64,000 nt of DNA, from assembly GCF_006539825.1 (NCBI RefSeq), contig NZ_BJNT01000004.1:62001-126000 (forward strand). Reading direction: 5' to 3'. Made by a program: the position numbers and the translations under genes. The stretch comes from Corynebacterium variabile. GTDB taxonomy: Bacteria > Actinomycetota > Actinomycetes > Mycobacteriales > Mycobacteriaceae. How positions within the stretch are numbered: the first letter of the stretch is position 1; every line of letters begins with the position of its first letter. Of this stretch, positions 35,092 to 44,524 are shown one piece after another. The notes under the pieces are model-generated. The model saw only the letters and a list, made by a program, of their open reading frames with translations. It was not told where the DNA came from and did no database searches.

Positions 35092-36246
35092 ATGGCGCAT
35101 GTTGTCCGGCAATTGCCGGCGCACATCATCGAGGCACAGGAGAACGGCCTGCACACAGCAGGAAGAGGTCCCTGGTACTGCACCAGAATCCTGCCCGATC
35201 ACCTACCGGTCCGCAGGCAGGACCTGCTCGCTTCGGGCACGACAAGGTGGGTTGTCGACCGTGACTGGACCCAGGTCGCGGACGGGATGATGGTGGAGAA
35301 TACGTGTCTGCCCGGTCTTGCCGACGCCCGCGACCTCGGAGCATTCCCCGCGTGCATGGTCACCCGGGTCCGCGCGCTGCATCAGCTGCACCCGACCTTC
35401 ATCGTCTCCGGCTGGGCGGCAGCCCCGTTCCACGGTCTCCTCTACTGGGCGGATTCGGCGGCCGTGCTTCTCCTGGCGGAAGGTCGGTCCAACGGCTCCG
35501 ACCGCACGGAGACTGCGAAGGGGAGTCCGCTGAGTCCGGCGATCAGACCGCTGCCGCCGGGCTTCGACCTGGAGCGGGACACCATTGCCCCTGATCCGCT
35601 CTGCCCGCAGATGCGCGTGGTCACGGCGCCGGTGGCGCTCGCCCAGTGCCTGCGGTCGGTCCTGTCCGGTAAGCACGGGTGGCCGGTGGTGGAGGTTGAC
35701 GGTCTCACCGACCGGCAGGTTCGCGCCGTGCAGCTGATCGACGCCTTCGCCCAGTGTTCGACCGTGACCTGGAACCAGTTGGAGGACGCCGCGACCGGTC
35801 TGATCTCCCGCAGGGAACTACGGCGGCTCAGTCGCCTCGTGGCGGCGGGAGCGGAGTCGCCGAGGGAGACCGAGCTCCGACTGATGGTCCGGGATCTGCT
35901 CCCGGCCGGGCACCGGTGGGAGACACAGGTGGAGGTGGGCTACCGGGAGGAGACGTCGTGGGGCGGGACGCGTGACCGGACGACCTTCTTCGACATCGGC
36001 TGCCGCAGTCTGCGGATCGGGCTCTACTACGACGGGAAGCACCATGATGAGGAGGGGCAGGTGGAGAAGGATTTCGAGCAGCTGCAGGATCTCACTGACG
36101 GGGAGTGGATCGTGGTGCGGGTGAACCGGACGCTGATGAAGAACCGTCCGAAGCTGATGCGGCAGCTGCACAATGCGATCGCCCGGGCCGTCGCCGCGCG
36201 GCAGGCTGCGGCGGCTGCGCAGACTGCGGCGCAGGCTTCGAAGTGA
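35092..36246 (+). CDS. Hypothetical protein with DUF559/VSR-like PD-(D/E)XK domain
   Basis: 384 residues. The C-terminal ~120 resemble actinobacterial DUF559/very-short-patch-repair-like nucleases: SPRETELRLMVRDL, FFDIGCRSLRIGLYYDGKHH and WIVVRVNRTLM follow the E...D...E/YDGxxH pattern of a PD-(D/E)XK fold, though the lysine is displaced. The N-terminal ~250 residues resemble AbiEi-type antitoxin-like proteins that carry this tail. ATG 35092 follows AGGGAGGG. No partner toxin is adjacent. The last base of its stop codon is the first base of repeat copy 3. Confidence 0.7.
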   Translation: MAHVVRQLPAHIIEAQENGLHTAGRGPWYCTRILPDHLPVRRQDLLASGTTRWVVDRDWTQVADGMMVENTCLPGLADARDLGAFPACMVTRVRALHQLHPTFIVSGWAAAPFHGLLYWADSAAVLLLAEGRSNGSDRTETAKGSPLSPAIRPLPPGFDLERDTIAPDPLCPQMRVVTAPVALAQCLRSVLSGKHGWPVVEVDGLTDRQVRAVQLIDAFAQCSTVTWNQLEDAATGLISRRELRRLSRLVAAGAESPRETELRLMVRDLLPAGHRWETQVEVGYREETSWGGTRDRTTFFDIGCRSLRIGLYYDGKHHDEEGQVEKDFEQLQDLTDGEWIVVRVNRTLMKNRPKLMRQLHNAIARAVAARQAAAAAQTAAQASK

Positions 36247-36317
36247 TGTCCGCATCGCGCAGTGTGAGGCTGCTCTGACCCCCTCGCCGACGACCTCAGC
36301 CTGCGTGATGCCGACAT
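36246..36317. repeat. 72-bp palindromic intergenic repeat, copy 3
   Basis: Starts at the stop codon of the preceding gene (TGATGTCCG), so its arm begins within the coding sequence end. Ends CTGCGTGATGCCGACAT. One arm differs from copy 1 by a single change (AGTGTGAGG for AGCGTGAGG). Confidence 0.85.
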
Positions 36318-36404
36318 CGCAAGGCGGGACTGCTGAGGTAGGCCACAGAGAAGGATCTGTCCCTCCGGCCCGCGAACCCACGTCCTTCGCGATACGCTGA
36401 ATCC

Positions 36405-37274
36405 ATGACCTCGCCACGCAACGCCCGACGTTCGGCCCTCACCTTCGGCATCCTCGGTGCCCTCGGCGCGTCCACCGTTGTCGCTCTCGCGCCGACCGCA
36501 GCCGCCGCACCTGTTCCGCGTCAGGACGGCAGTGGGCACGTCGTCGCCCCCGCGCGGACCCAGGTCACCGTCGCACACTCGGCGACCGGTTTCCGTGCCG
36601 GCACGGCCAACCAGCATGAGTCCCGTCCGGCACTGTCGATCGTCAAGCTCTACATCGCGGACTACGTCTTCGCCCACGGCTCCGCGGCCGACAAGGCGGA
36701 CGCCACCCGCATGCTCCAGGTCTCCGACGACAACATCGCGTCCCGGCTCTATGCGAAGTACCCGCAGTCGATCTCCACGACCGCGAACGCCTACGGCCTC
36801 AATGACACCCACGATCCCGGCTTCTGGGGAAACTCCACCACCTCCACCGCCGATTCGGTGACCTACCTGGAGGCGAAGAAGCGTCAGGATCCGGGCTCCC
36901 CGGTGCTCGCCGCCCTGGCCAGTGCCTCCCCGGTCGCAGCCGACGGGATGCGCCAGGACTACGGCACCGCCGTGCTGCCGGGCGTCATCGGCACGAAGTG
37001 GGGCTGGTCGGACGACCGGACCTCGTTCACCGCCTCGGCGTCCTACGGTGTGGACTTCTCGGTGGCCGCCCAGACGAACGGGCCTGCCGCTCAGCTGACC
37101 GGCGATGTGGTGGACGCTTTCAGGCCGTCCGCGCCCTCACCGGCACCGGCGCCCACGCCGAGCATCCCCGGCATCCCGGGGCTGCCTGATCTGCAGCTCC
37201 CGGACCTGCCCGCACTCCCGGCCCTGCCGGAGATGCCGCCGATGCCGGCGCTGCCGGCGCTGCCGTTCCCCTGA
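36405..37274 (+). CDS. Secreted serine beta-lactamase-like protein
   Basis: 289 residues with a signal peptide ending near AAAAPVP (residue ~36). The exported domain has a penicillin-binding-type SxxK (SIVKLYIADYV, about 80), an SDN-like VSDDNIAS (about 108) and a KTG-like TKWGWS (about 200), so it belongs to the small actinobacterial beta-lactamase-like family, but the SxxK-SDN spacing is short and activity is uncertain. After residue ~245 comes a Pro/Leu-rich tail of PALP/PGLP/PEMP repeats, which could span the wall. Possible roles are peptidoglycan binding or antibiotic hydrolysis. Confidence 0.75.
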   Translation: MTSPRNARRSALTFGILGALGASTVVALAPTAAAAPVPRQDGSGHVVAPARTQVTVAHSATGFRAGTANQHESRPALSIVKLYIADYVFAHGSAADKADATRMLQVSDDNIASRLYAKYPQSISTTANAYGLNDTHDPGFWGNSTTSTADSVTYLEAKKRQDPGSPVLAALASASPVAADGMRQDYGTAVLPGVIGTKWGWSDDRTSFTASASYGVDFSVAAQTNGPAAQLTGDVVDAFRPSAPSPAPAPTPSIPGIPGLPDLQLPDLPALPALPEMPPMPALPALPFP

Positions 37275-37293
37275 CGGTGACGCGCTGACCCCC

Positions 37294-37364
37294 ATGTCGG
37301 CATCACGCAGCGTGAGGCCGTTCTGACCCCTCGTCAGCGACCTCAGGCTGCGCGTTGCGGACAT
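37294..37364. repeat. ~71-bp palindromic intergenic repeat, copy 4
   Basis: ATGTCGGCATCACGCAGCGTGAGG ... CCTCAGGCTGCGCGTTGCGGACAT. More diverged than copies 1-3; many changes keep the stem paired. It sits between the convergent beta-lactamase-like gene and the aminotransferase gene. Immediately after it, short GGGGACGCAGC repeats occur (37377-37400). Confidence 0.8.
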
Positions 37365-37433
37365 CCTTCCCGCAGTGGGGACGCAGCGGGGGACGCAGCG
37401 GCGACGAACGCAGGACGCCGCCCCACTGAACCC

Positions 37434-38819
37434 CTACAGCAGCTCCTGCGCCTGGGTCAGCACCGAGCGCAGGATCGCCTCCATCTCCTCGAACTCCGCC
37501 GGGCCACAGGTCAGGGGAGGGGAGAGCTGGATCACTGGATCACCGCGGTCGTCGGCGCGGCAGTACAGGCCCTCCTCCCACAGCTTGTTGGTGACGAAGC
37601 CCTTGAGGATCCGCTCCGATTCCTCATCAGTGAACGACTCCTTCGTGGCCTTGTCCTTCACCAGCTCGATGCCGTAGAAGTAGCCCTCGCCGCGCACATC
37701 GCCGACGATGTCCAGGGCGAGAAGCTTCTCCAGGGTGGAACGGAACGCCGGCGCATTCTCCTGCACCCGGTCATTGAGTCCTTCACGCTCGAAGATGTCG
37801 AGGTTGGTCATCGCCACCGCACAGGCCACAGGATGCCCGCCGAAGGTGTAGCCGTGGCCGAAGGTCTCGCCGCCGCGTCCGAAAGGCTCGAAGAGGCGGT
37901 CGGACGCGATCATCGCGCCCAGCGGCGCGTAACCACTGGTCAGGCCCTTGGCGCAGGTGATGATGTCCGGCACGTAGCCGAAGTCGTTGCAGGCGAACAT
38001 CGAGCCGACGCGTCCGAAGGCGCAGATGGTCTCATCGGAGACGAGCAGCACGTCGTACTCATCACAGATCTCCCGGACCCGCTCGAAGTAGCCGGGCGGC
38101 GGCGGGAAACAGCCACCGGCGTTCTGCACCGGCTCGAGGAAGACGGCGGCGACGGAGTCCGCGCCCTCGAAGAGGATCTGTTCCTCGATACGGTCGGCGG
38201 CCCAGCGTCCGAAGGCCTTCTCGTCGCCGTCGAAGCGCGCGTCCGCCCGGTAGAAGTTGGTGTTCGGTACCTTCAGCGCGCCGGGCACCAGCGGTTCGAA
38301 CTGGTTGCGCAGGCCGGGCAGGCTGGTGATGGTCAGCGCGCCGTGCGGGGTGCCGTGGTAGGCGACGGCACGGGAGATGACCTTGTGCTTGCCGGGCTTT
38401 CCCTGCAGCTTGAAGAAGTTCTTCGCCAGCTTGAAGGCGGACTCCACCGAGTCGCCGCCACCTGAGGTGAAGAAGACGCGGTTGAGGTCGCCGGGAGCGT
38501 AGCCGGCCAGGCGTTCCGCGAGCTGCACGGCGGGCTCGTGGGCGTAGGACCACAGCGGCATGAAGCCGAGTTTCTTCGACTGCTCGTAGGCGGTCTGCGC
38601 GATCTCCTCGCGTCCGTGACCGACCTGGACGACGAACAGTCCTGCGAGGCCGTCGATGTACCCGCGGCCGGCGTCGTCGTAGATGTGGTGTCCCTCGCCG
38701 CGGGTGATGACGGGTGTGGTCCCGCCTTCGAAGAGGTGCTTGTGGTTGGCCATGTGCATCCACAGATGGTCGCGGATGCCGTCCTGTGTGGTGGCGGGCG
38801 TGGTGGTCGGTGATGTCAT
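37434..38819 (-). CDS. Class III aminotransferase (polyamine/omega-amino acid type)
   Basis: 461-residue PLP-dependent transaminase of class III, closest in style to putrescine/diamine-pyruvate (SpuC-like) enzymes: FFTSGGGDSVESAFKLAK, AYHGTPHGA, SDETICAFGR and the Schiff-base Lys in TCAKGLTSGYAPLGA (about 290). It would move an amino group from a polyamine or omega-amino acid to pyruvate or 2-oxoglutarate. It overlaps the Lrp regulator by four bases and is divergent from the amidohydrolase-PotABCD operon, which supports a polyamine role. Confidence 0.88.
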   Translation of the reverse strand: MTSPTTTPATTQDGIRDHLWMHMANHKHLFEGGTTPVITRGEGHHIYDDAGRGYIDGLAGLFVVQVGHGREEIAQTAYEQSKKLGFMPLWSYAHEPAVQLAERLAGYAPGDLNRVFFTSGGGDSVESAFKLAKNFFKLQGKPGKHKVISRAVAYHGTPHGALTITSLPGLRNQFEPLVPGALKVPNTNFYRADARFDGDEKAFGRWAADRIEEQILFEGADSVAAVFLEPVQNAGGCFPPPPGYFERVREICDEYDVLLVSDETICAFGRVGSMFACNDFGYVPDIITCAKGLTSGYAPLGAMIASDRLFEPFGRGGETFGHGYTFGGHPVACAVAMTNLDIFEREGLNDRVQENAPAFRSTLEKLLALDIVGDVRGEGYFYGIELVKDKATKESFTDEESERILKGFVTNKLWEEGLYCRADDRGDPVIQLSPPLTCGPAEFEEMEAILRSVLTQAQELL

Positions 38820-39262
38820 CGTGTTCCCCAGTTGTAGGTTTCGTTCCTGATGTCGAGGTAGGTCATGGTCTCGGTCTCGCGGACGCCGGGCGTGGCGCGG
38901 ATCGTGTCGACCAGGTTGAGCAGTTCGTGGTCGTCGGCGCAGACGACCTCCACGAGGAGGTCGTAGACGCCGGCGGTCACCACGACGTAGGACGCCGCGG
39001 ACAGCTCGGCGAGGGCGTCTGCGACCGGGCTGACGGGTCCGGTGGTGCGGACGCCGATCATCGCCTGCCGCAGGAACCCGAGCTGTCCGGGGTCGGTGAC
39101 GGCGACGATCTGCATCGCCCCGGAGTCGATGAGCCGGGAGACGCGTTGCCGTGCGGCGCCCTCGGACAGGCCGACGGAGCGGGCGATGTCGGCGTACGAG
39201 CGGCGTCCGTCGTGCTGCAGCAGCTCGATGATCTGCTTGGATGTGGGGTCCAGTTCGGTCAT
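38816..39262 (-). CDS. Lrp/AsnC-family transcriptional regulator
   Basis: 148 residues: N-terminal HTH (TSKQIIELLQHDGRRSYADIARSVGLSEGAARQRVSRL) and a C-terminal RAM ligand domain. First gene of a two-gene operon with the aminotransferase and divergent, across 209 bp, from the amidohydrolase-PotABCD operon, so it very likely controls both in response to an amine or amino acid. Confidence 0.9.
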   Translation of the reverse strand: MTELDPTSKQIIELLQHDGRRSYADIARSVGLSEGAARQRVSRLIDSGAMQIVAVTDPGQLGFLRQAMIGVRTTGPVSPVADALAELSAASYVVVTAGVYDLLVEVVCADDHELLNLVDTIRATPGVRETETMTYLDIRNETYNWGTR

Positions 39263-39372
39263 GGGTGTCCTCCTCGGCTCACTTGCCGACTCTACTGATT
39301 CCGTCGTCGGGGGTGTGTCTGGGTGTGGTTTCAGTTGTTAACTGCCCGTTAATTGACGGTTTCAGGTATTCC

Positions 39373-39425
39373 GTTCCATGGCGGAACAACGTACGGTGTC
39401 TTAAAACGAACGTCATTCGTGACGT
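39373..39425. promoter_or_regulatory. Two inverted repeats in the Lrp/amidohydrolase promoter region
   Basis: GTTCC-ATGGC-GGAAC (39373-39387) and ACGTCA-TTCG-TGACGT (39410-39425), both perfect in the arms, lie in the 209-bp divergent region 47-100 bp before the amidohydrolase start. They are candidate binding sites for the Lrp regulator or another factor. No clear -10 was assigned. Confidence 0.45.
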
Positions 39426-39471
39426 GCGCCACTATCCATGGCCCACCGCCCCCGACCGACGAGGAGATCCC

Positions 39472-41244
39472 GTGAACGTCCCCGGCGACAGCTTCACCAT
39501 CGTCAACGCCACCATCTTCGACGGACATGAGGTGCTGGACGCCGACACCCTCACCGTCACCGACGGCGTCCTCACCGCTGTGGGTGCCGGTGTAGGCACC
39601 GAGCCCCACCGCATCATCGACGCGGCCGGCGGTCTCGTCACCCCCGGCTTCGTCGACGCCCACGCCCATCCGGTCTTCGCCGGGGTCGAGGCGCTCGCCC
39701 TCGACCTCACCGGCGCCGCGGACGCGGACGAGACCCTCGCGCTCATCAGTGCTGCACTGGAGGACGGTGGACAGACCGACACCTGGCTCACCGGCGGCGG
39801 CTGGTCCATGTCCGACTTCCCGGGCGGCGCCCCCACCGCCGCCCAGCTCGACGCCCTGTGCGCCGAGGTCGGCGTCGACCGTCCGATCCAGCTCGCCAGC
39901 GCCGACCACCACTCCACCTGGGTCAACACCCGCGCCCTGAAGATCGCCGGGATCGCCGGTGCGGACGGGGCGGCCACGGAGTCCCCCGCCGGCGGCGTCA
40001 TCGACCGGGACGCCGACGGCCACCCCACCGGCACCCTCCACGAGTCCGCCGTCGACCTCGTCGGCGTCCATGTCCCCACCGAGACCCCGGAGCAGCTGCG
40101 CGCCGGGATCCTGGAGGGTCAGCGCCGGATGCACGAGGTCGGCGTCACCGGCTGGATCGACGCCATCGTCGGCGAGTACCTCGGCCACGGCGACAACTTC
40201 CACGCCTATCTCGACGCCGAGGCCGAGGGCGTGCTCACCGCCGAGGTCACCGGGTCACTGTGGTGGGGACGCGACATCGCCGACCCCGTCGCCGAAGCAG
40301 CGCGCCTCAAGGATCTGAAGGCGCAGGCCGGGGACGGACCCCGCTTCCGGGCGACGAACGTGAAGTTCATGCTCGACGGCATCGTCGAGTCCCTCACCGC
40401 CGCCGTCACCGAGCCCTACCTCGAGCCCGGCGCAGAGCCCGCACACCACTGCACCTGCGAGGCCTACGTCGACGGTCCCGGCCACAACCACGGCCACAAC
40501 CACGGCCACAACCACGGCACCAGCTACTTCACCGCCGACCACCTCGCGGCGTCCGTCGCTGCGGTGCAGGACGCCGGTTTCGACGCACACTTCCACGCCA
40601 TCGGGGACGCCGCGGTCCACGGTGCCCTCGGCGCTCTTGCCGCGGCACAGGATGACGCAGCGAACACAGACACCCGCCGCCACATCGCCCACCTGCAGCT
40701 CGTCGACCCCACCGACATCCCCCGCTTCGCCGACCTCGGCGTCACCGCGAACCTGCAGGCCCTCTGGGCGCACTACGACGAGCAGCTCGTCGACCTCAAC
40801 CTCCCGGTCCTCGGCGCCGGACGCGAGGGGTGGCTCTACCCCTTCGGGGATCTGGCCCGCGCCGGGGCATCTTTCGCGATGGGGTCGGACTGGCCGGTGA
40901 GCAGCCCGGACCCGTGGGAGGCGATCCACGTCGCCGTGAACCGCACCCACCCCGACGGGGCCCGCGACGTGCCACTCGGCACGGGCCAGAACCTCGACGT
41001 CCTCACCTGCCTGCGGGCGTACACCAGCGGGTCGGCGCACCTCGCCCGGACCCGCACCGCAGGACGCATGGTCGTCGGCGCACCCGCCGACCTGGCCCTG
41101 GCGTCCTCGGACCCCTTCGAGCTGGAGCGCACCGATCCCGGTGCGCTGCACACCGTCACCACCACATTCACCGTGGCCGCCGGCCGCATCGTCCATGACC
41201 GGACCGAATCCGCCCGACCCGAATCCGCCCAGGAGGCACTGTGA
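39472..41244 (+). CDS. Amidohydrolase_3/YtcJ-like metal-dependent amidohydrolase with His-rich loop
   Basis: 590-residue amidohydrolase-superfamily enzyme. Metal sites: [13 protein letters not shown] (HxH, about 60), HAIGDAAVH and MGSDWPV. GTG 39472 follows GAGGAG. Around residues 337-349 a [13 protein letters not shown] insertion, encoded by an exact 12-bp tandem repeat, forms a likely metal-binding loop. Preferred substrates of this group are N-acyl or cyclic amides; here it heads the PotABCD operon (GTGA overlap with potA) and may trim imported amine conjugates. Confidence 0.88.
   Translation: MNVPGDSFTIVNATIFDGHEVLDADTLTVTDGVLTAVGAGVGTEPHRIIDAAGGLVTPGFVDAHAHPVFAGVEALALDLTGAADADETLALISAALEDGGQTDTWLTGGGWSMSDFPGGAPTAAQLDALCAEVGVDRPIQLASADHHSTWVNTRALKIAGIAGADGAATESPAGGVIDRDADGHPTGTLHESAVDLVGVHVPTETPEQLRAGILEGQRRMHEVGVTGWIDAIVGEYLGHGDNFHAYLDAEAEGVLTAEVTGSLWWGRDIADPVAEAARLKDLKAQAGDGPRFRATNVKFMLDGIVESLTAAVTEPYLEPGAEPAHHCTCEAYVDGPGHNHGHNHGHNHGTSYFTADHLAASVAAVQDAGFDAHFHAIGDAAVHGALGALAAAQDDAANTDTRRHIAHLQLVDPTDIPRFADLGVTANLQALWAHYDEQLVDLNLPVLGAGREGWLYPFGDLARAGASFAMGSDWPVSSPDPWEAIHVAVNRTHPDGARDVPLGTGQNLDVLTCLRAYTSGSAHLARTRTAGRMVVGAPADLALASSDPFELERTDPGALHTVTTTFTVAAGRIVHDRTESARPESAQEAL
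40480..40515. repeat. Three exact 12-bp tandem repeats coding for Gly-His-Asn-His
   Basis: GGCCACAACCAC occurs three times without change inside the amidohydrolase gene. Exact identity suggests recent slippage expansion. Confidence 0.95.
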
Positions 41245-42419
41245 CCACTCCGACCACTCCGACCGCCGTGACCAGCCACCGGACCGGCACCGACGCCGGC
41301 GGCGGCATCACCCTGCGTGGACTCAGGAAGTCCTACGGTGCCCACGAGGCCATCAAACGCCTCGACCTGGACGTCCGTCCCGGGGAGTTCCTCTCCCTGC
41401 TCGGCCCCTCCGGCTGCGGTAAGACCACCCTGCTGCGCATGATCGCCGGCTTCGAGGAGCCCACCGACGGGGAGATCCTCCTCGACGGGGCGGACCTCAC
41501 CGTCCTGCCGCCGTACAAGCGCCCGGTGAACACCGTCTTCCAGTCCTACGCCCTGTTCCCTCACATGACCGTCGCCGAGAACGTCGCCTACGGACTCAAG
41601 CGGGCGAAGGTGCCCAAGAAGGAGATCGGGGCGCGCGTCCTCGAGGCCCTGCAGATGGTGCGGATGGACGGCTTCGCCGACCGCCGCCCCGACATGCTCT
41701 CCGGCGGTCAGCAGCAGCGCGTCGCCCTGGCCCGCGCCCTGGTCAACCGCCCCCGCGTCCTCCTGCTCGACGAACCGATGAGTGCCCTGGACCGCAAGCT
41801 GCGCGAGGAAATGCAGCTGGAGCTCATCCGGCTGCACACCGAACTCGGCCTGACCTTCATCTTCGTCACCCACGACCAGGAGGAGGCGCTGGCGATGAGT
41901 GACCGGATCGTCGTCCTCAACGACGGCGTCGTCCAGCAGCTCGGCGAGGCCGAGGAGATCTACGGCAGCCCCGCCAACACCTTCGTCGCCGGGTTCATCG
42001 GCAAGCAGAACTTCTACGAGGTGTCCCTCGACGGCCGGACCGGCGAGAACGGTGACCCGTGGCTGTCCAACGAGAGTTTCGTCGTCGAGGCCCCCGCCGC
42101 GGAGGCCGAGGGCTACACCAGCGACGACACGCTCCTCGCCGCCATCCGTCCGGAGTCGATGAGCATCGCCCCCGTGCCGCCGGGCACCGAGATCGGCAGC
42201 GCCGAGCCGCCGAACCGCTCCGTGGCCCGGGTCGTCGGCGAGTCCTTCCTCGGCGATGTCGTCCAGTACCTGCTCCACTCCTACATCGGTCGTGAGCTCA
42301 TCGCCCGCGTCCCCAGTGTCAACGCCCCGGACGTGCACGAAGGCGACCTCGCGGAGATCAGCTGGCCGACCGAGGCCGTCCAGCTCTTCCCGGCCGACGG
42401 TATCAACGGGAGGGTCTGA
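41241..42419 (+). CDS. potA: Spermidine/putrescine ABC importer ATPase
   Basis: 392-residue ATPase: Walker A GPSGCGKT (about 54), signature LSGGQQQR (about 152), Walker B LLLDEP (about 174), H-loop VTHD, and a C-terminal TOBE-like regulatory domain (RPESMSIAP onward). Energises import by the permeases and binding protein encoded next. GTGA overlap with the amidohydrolase; the potD gene starts 2 bases after its stop. The gene order A-D-B-C, followed by an oxidase, supports polyamine or related amine uptake; exact substrate not proven. Confidence 0.92.
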   Translation: MTTPTTPTAVTSHRTGTDAGGGITLRGLRKSYGAHEAIKRLDLDVRPGEFLSLLGPSGCGKTTLLRMIAGFEEPTDGEILLDGADLTVLPPYKRPVNTVFQSYALFPHMTVAENVAYGLKRAKVPKKEIGARVLEALQMVRMDGFADRRPDMLSGGQQQRVALARALVNRPRVLLLDEPMSALDRKLREEMQLELIRLHTELGLTFIFVTHDQEEALAMSDRIVVLNDGVVQQLGEAEEIYGSPANTFVAGFIGKQNFYEVSLDGRTGENGDPWLSNESFVVEAPAAEAEGYTSDDTLLAAIRPESMSIAPVPPGTEIGSAEPPNRSVARVVGESFLGDVVQYLLHSYIGRELIARVPSVNAPDVHEGDLAEISWPTEAVQLFPADGINGRV

Positions 42420-42420
42420 C

Positions 42421-43578
42421 ATGCCCGGCCAGTCCGTCAAGATGCTCGGGACGCCACAGTCCCTCAACAACCTCTCGCGCCGCAGCATGCTCATCGGCAT
42501 GGCGGTCTCCGGCGTCGCCCTGCTCGCGTCCTGCGGTCAGGGGTCCGGCAAGGTCGCCGCGAACATCGCCCCCGACGGCAAGCTCGAGGACCGGGTGAAC
42601 ATCTACTCCTGGGGAGACTACGACGACCCCGAGCTGCTCAGCGACTTCAAGAAGAAGTTCGGCACCATCGTCCAGGCCGACGCCTACGGCTCCAACGAGG
42701 AGATGATCGCCAAACTCGCCGCCTCCCGCGGCACCTCGGGATACGACCTCATCGTCCCCACCGGCCTGATGATCCCGCAGATGGTCGAGCACCGGCTCAT
42801 CCAGGAGCTCGACCACTCGCTCATCCCCAACCTCGACACCCTCGACGGCAACTTCACCGACCAGTACTTCGACCCGGGTAACCGGTACTCCGTGTGCAAG
42901 GCATGGGGCACCACCGGCTTCGTCTACGACAAGGTCAGGCACACCGGCAGCTACACCAGCTGGTCGGACTTCCTCGACCTTGCCGCGACCGAGGCGTCCG
43001 GCCGCACCGCCGTGCTGGAGGACGCCTGGGAGGTCACCTCCATCGCCCTCGGTCACCTCGGCGAGAACATGAACACCGAGGACGCTGCGGTCCTCCGCGA
43101 CGCCCGGAACCTCATCGTCAACGACCTGGCCCCGCACATCCGGGCCTATGTCGGCAATGCGGCCACCGCCATGAGCCAGGGCTCGTTCAGCCTGATGCAG
43201 GCCTTCCACGGGGACGCCCGGCAGGGCATCCTCGACGCCGACGACCCCGACCGCTGGGAGTTCGTCTTCCCGACCCCTTCGGCGAACCTGTGGATGGACA
43301 ACTGGTGCATCGCCACCGGCGCCCAGCACCCGGACGCCGCCCACAAGTTCATCGACTGGATCATCGCTGAGGACCAGGCGCTCGTCGAGTGCGACTACAT
43401 CGGCTACCCCACCGGCTCGAAGGTCTTCCTCGACACCTCGGTGGAGGAGGAGTTCGACCTGCCGGAACTGATCTTCCCGACCCAGGAGGTCCTCGACCGC
43501 CTCACCGCCTCCGAGTTCAAGGGCATGGAGGCCCGCACGAACATCCTCACCGACGCCCAGGCCCGCAGTGGCGTCTAG
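42421..43578 (+). CDS. potD: PotD/PotF-like polyamine-binding lipoprotein
   Basis: 385 residues with a lipoprotein signal (SGVALLASCGQ, Cys about 38) preceded by a twin-arginine LSRRSMLIG, so it may use the Tat route. The mature part is a type II periplasmic-binding fold: VNIYSWGDYDDPELLSDF, GYDLIVPTG, WMDNWCIATGAQHPDAAHKFIDW. It captures substrate outside the membrane for PotBC. An extended start within potA is rejected; ATG 42421 fits the signal peptide. Confidence 0.9.
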   Translation: MPGQSVKMLGTPQSLNNLSRRSMLIGMAVSGVALLASCGQGSGKVAANIAPDGKLEDRVNIYSWGDYDDPELLSDFKKKFGTIVQADAYGSNEEMIAKLAASRGTSGYDLIVPTGLMIPQMVEHRLIQELDHSLIPNLDTLDGNFTDQYFDPGNRYSVCKAWGTTGFVYDKVRHTGSYTSWSDFLDLAATEASGRTAVLEDAWEVTSIALGHLGENMNTEDAAVLRDARNLIVNDLAPHIRAYVGNAATAMSQGSFSLMQAFHGDARQGILDADDPDRWEFVFPTPSANLWMDNWCIATGAQHPDAAHKFIDWIIAEDQALVECDYIGYPTGSKVFLDTSVEEEFDLPELIFPTQEVLDRLTASEFKGMEARTNILTDAQARSGV

Positions 43579-43603
43579 AGCGAGTTCCCAGGAGACACAT
43601 CCC

Positions 43604-44521
43604 ATGAAAAAACTCGCCGCCAAGATCCTCGGCCCCGGCGCCCTGTCGTTCCCGACCTGGGCCTACGCCGTCTTCTTCTTCGTCATCCCCGTCGTCATGG
43701 TGCTGGCCTACAGTTTCGGCTCGAAGCCGGATGAGTTCACCACCGTCACCATGGGCGACCCGTCCTTCGACCGCTTCGGTGAGGCCCTCTCCGGGACCTT
43801 CCTCACCACCTTCGGCGCCACGCTGCGCATCTCGGTCCTCGGTACGATCCTCTGCCTGCTCATCTCCGTGCCCTTCGCCTACTGGTTGGCGGTGAAGGTC
43901 TCCGCGAAGTGGCGGGGCATCCTGCTGGCCCTGGTGATGGTGCCGTTCTGGACCAACTTCCTGGTCCGCACCCTGGGCTGGCAGATCATCCTCTCCCCGG
44001 ACGGGTTCATGTCCGACCTGCTCATGGACCTCGGGCTGACGGGTTCGCCGCTGGACATCCTCTACACCCGCACCGCCGTCCAGATCGGTGTGGTCTACAA
44101 CTACCTGCCGCTGATGATCATGCCGCTGTTCGTGGCGATCGACACCGCCGGTGAGAAGCTCCGTGAGGCGTCCCGCGACCTCGGCGCCGGCCGCTTCACC
44201 ACCTTTTTCACGGTGACGCTGCCACTGGCCATGCCGGGTATCGTCTCCGGCTGCCTGCTCGTCTTCGTGCCGCTGACCGGCGACTACGTCACGGCGTCCG
44301 TCCTGGGCGGGGCGTCCGGCTCGATGATCGGCCAGCTCATCGCCAGCCAGTTCAACACCGCCCAGAACTGGGCGCTCGGCTCTGCGATGGCGGTCGTGCT
44401 GATCCTCGCCACGCTGCTCGTCGTGGCGGTCACCGCCCTGGTGCTGTGGGGCGTCCGGAAGATCACCGCGCACTACGCCCGCATCGAGCTCCCCGTTCCC
44501 GCCACCGTGAAGGAGGCCTGA
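43604..44521 (+). CDS. potB: Polyamine ABC importer permease PotB
   Basis: 305-residue permease with six helices and the ABC-importer EAA-type loop (EASRDLGAGRFTTFFTVTLPLAMPGI, about 190-215). The ATG at 43604 follows AGGAGA. The conserved VMVPFWTNFLVRTLGW is typical of PotB/PotH. Next gene potC starts 4 bp after its stop. Confidence 0.92.
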   Translation: MKKLAAKILGPGALSFPTWAYAVFFFVIPVVMVLAYSFGSKPDEFTTVTMGDPSFDRFGEALSGTFLTTFGATLRISVLGTILCLLISVPFAYWLAVKVSAKWRGILLALVMVPFWTNFLVRTLGWQIILSPDGFMSDLLMDLGLTGSPLDILYTRTAVQIGVVYNYLPLMIMPLFVAIDTAGEKLREASRDLGAGRFTTFFTVTLPLAMPGIVSGCLLVFVPLTGDYVTASVLGGASGSMIGQLIASQFNTAQNWALGSAMAVVLILATLLVVAVTALVLWGVRKITAHYARIELPVPATVKEA

Positions 44522-44524
44522 GCC

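Noticed and set aside
40480..40515. CRISPR-like short repeats
   Set aside because: Contiguous 12-bp in-frame repeats without spacers, inside an amidohydrolase gene.
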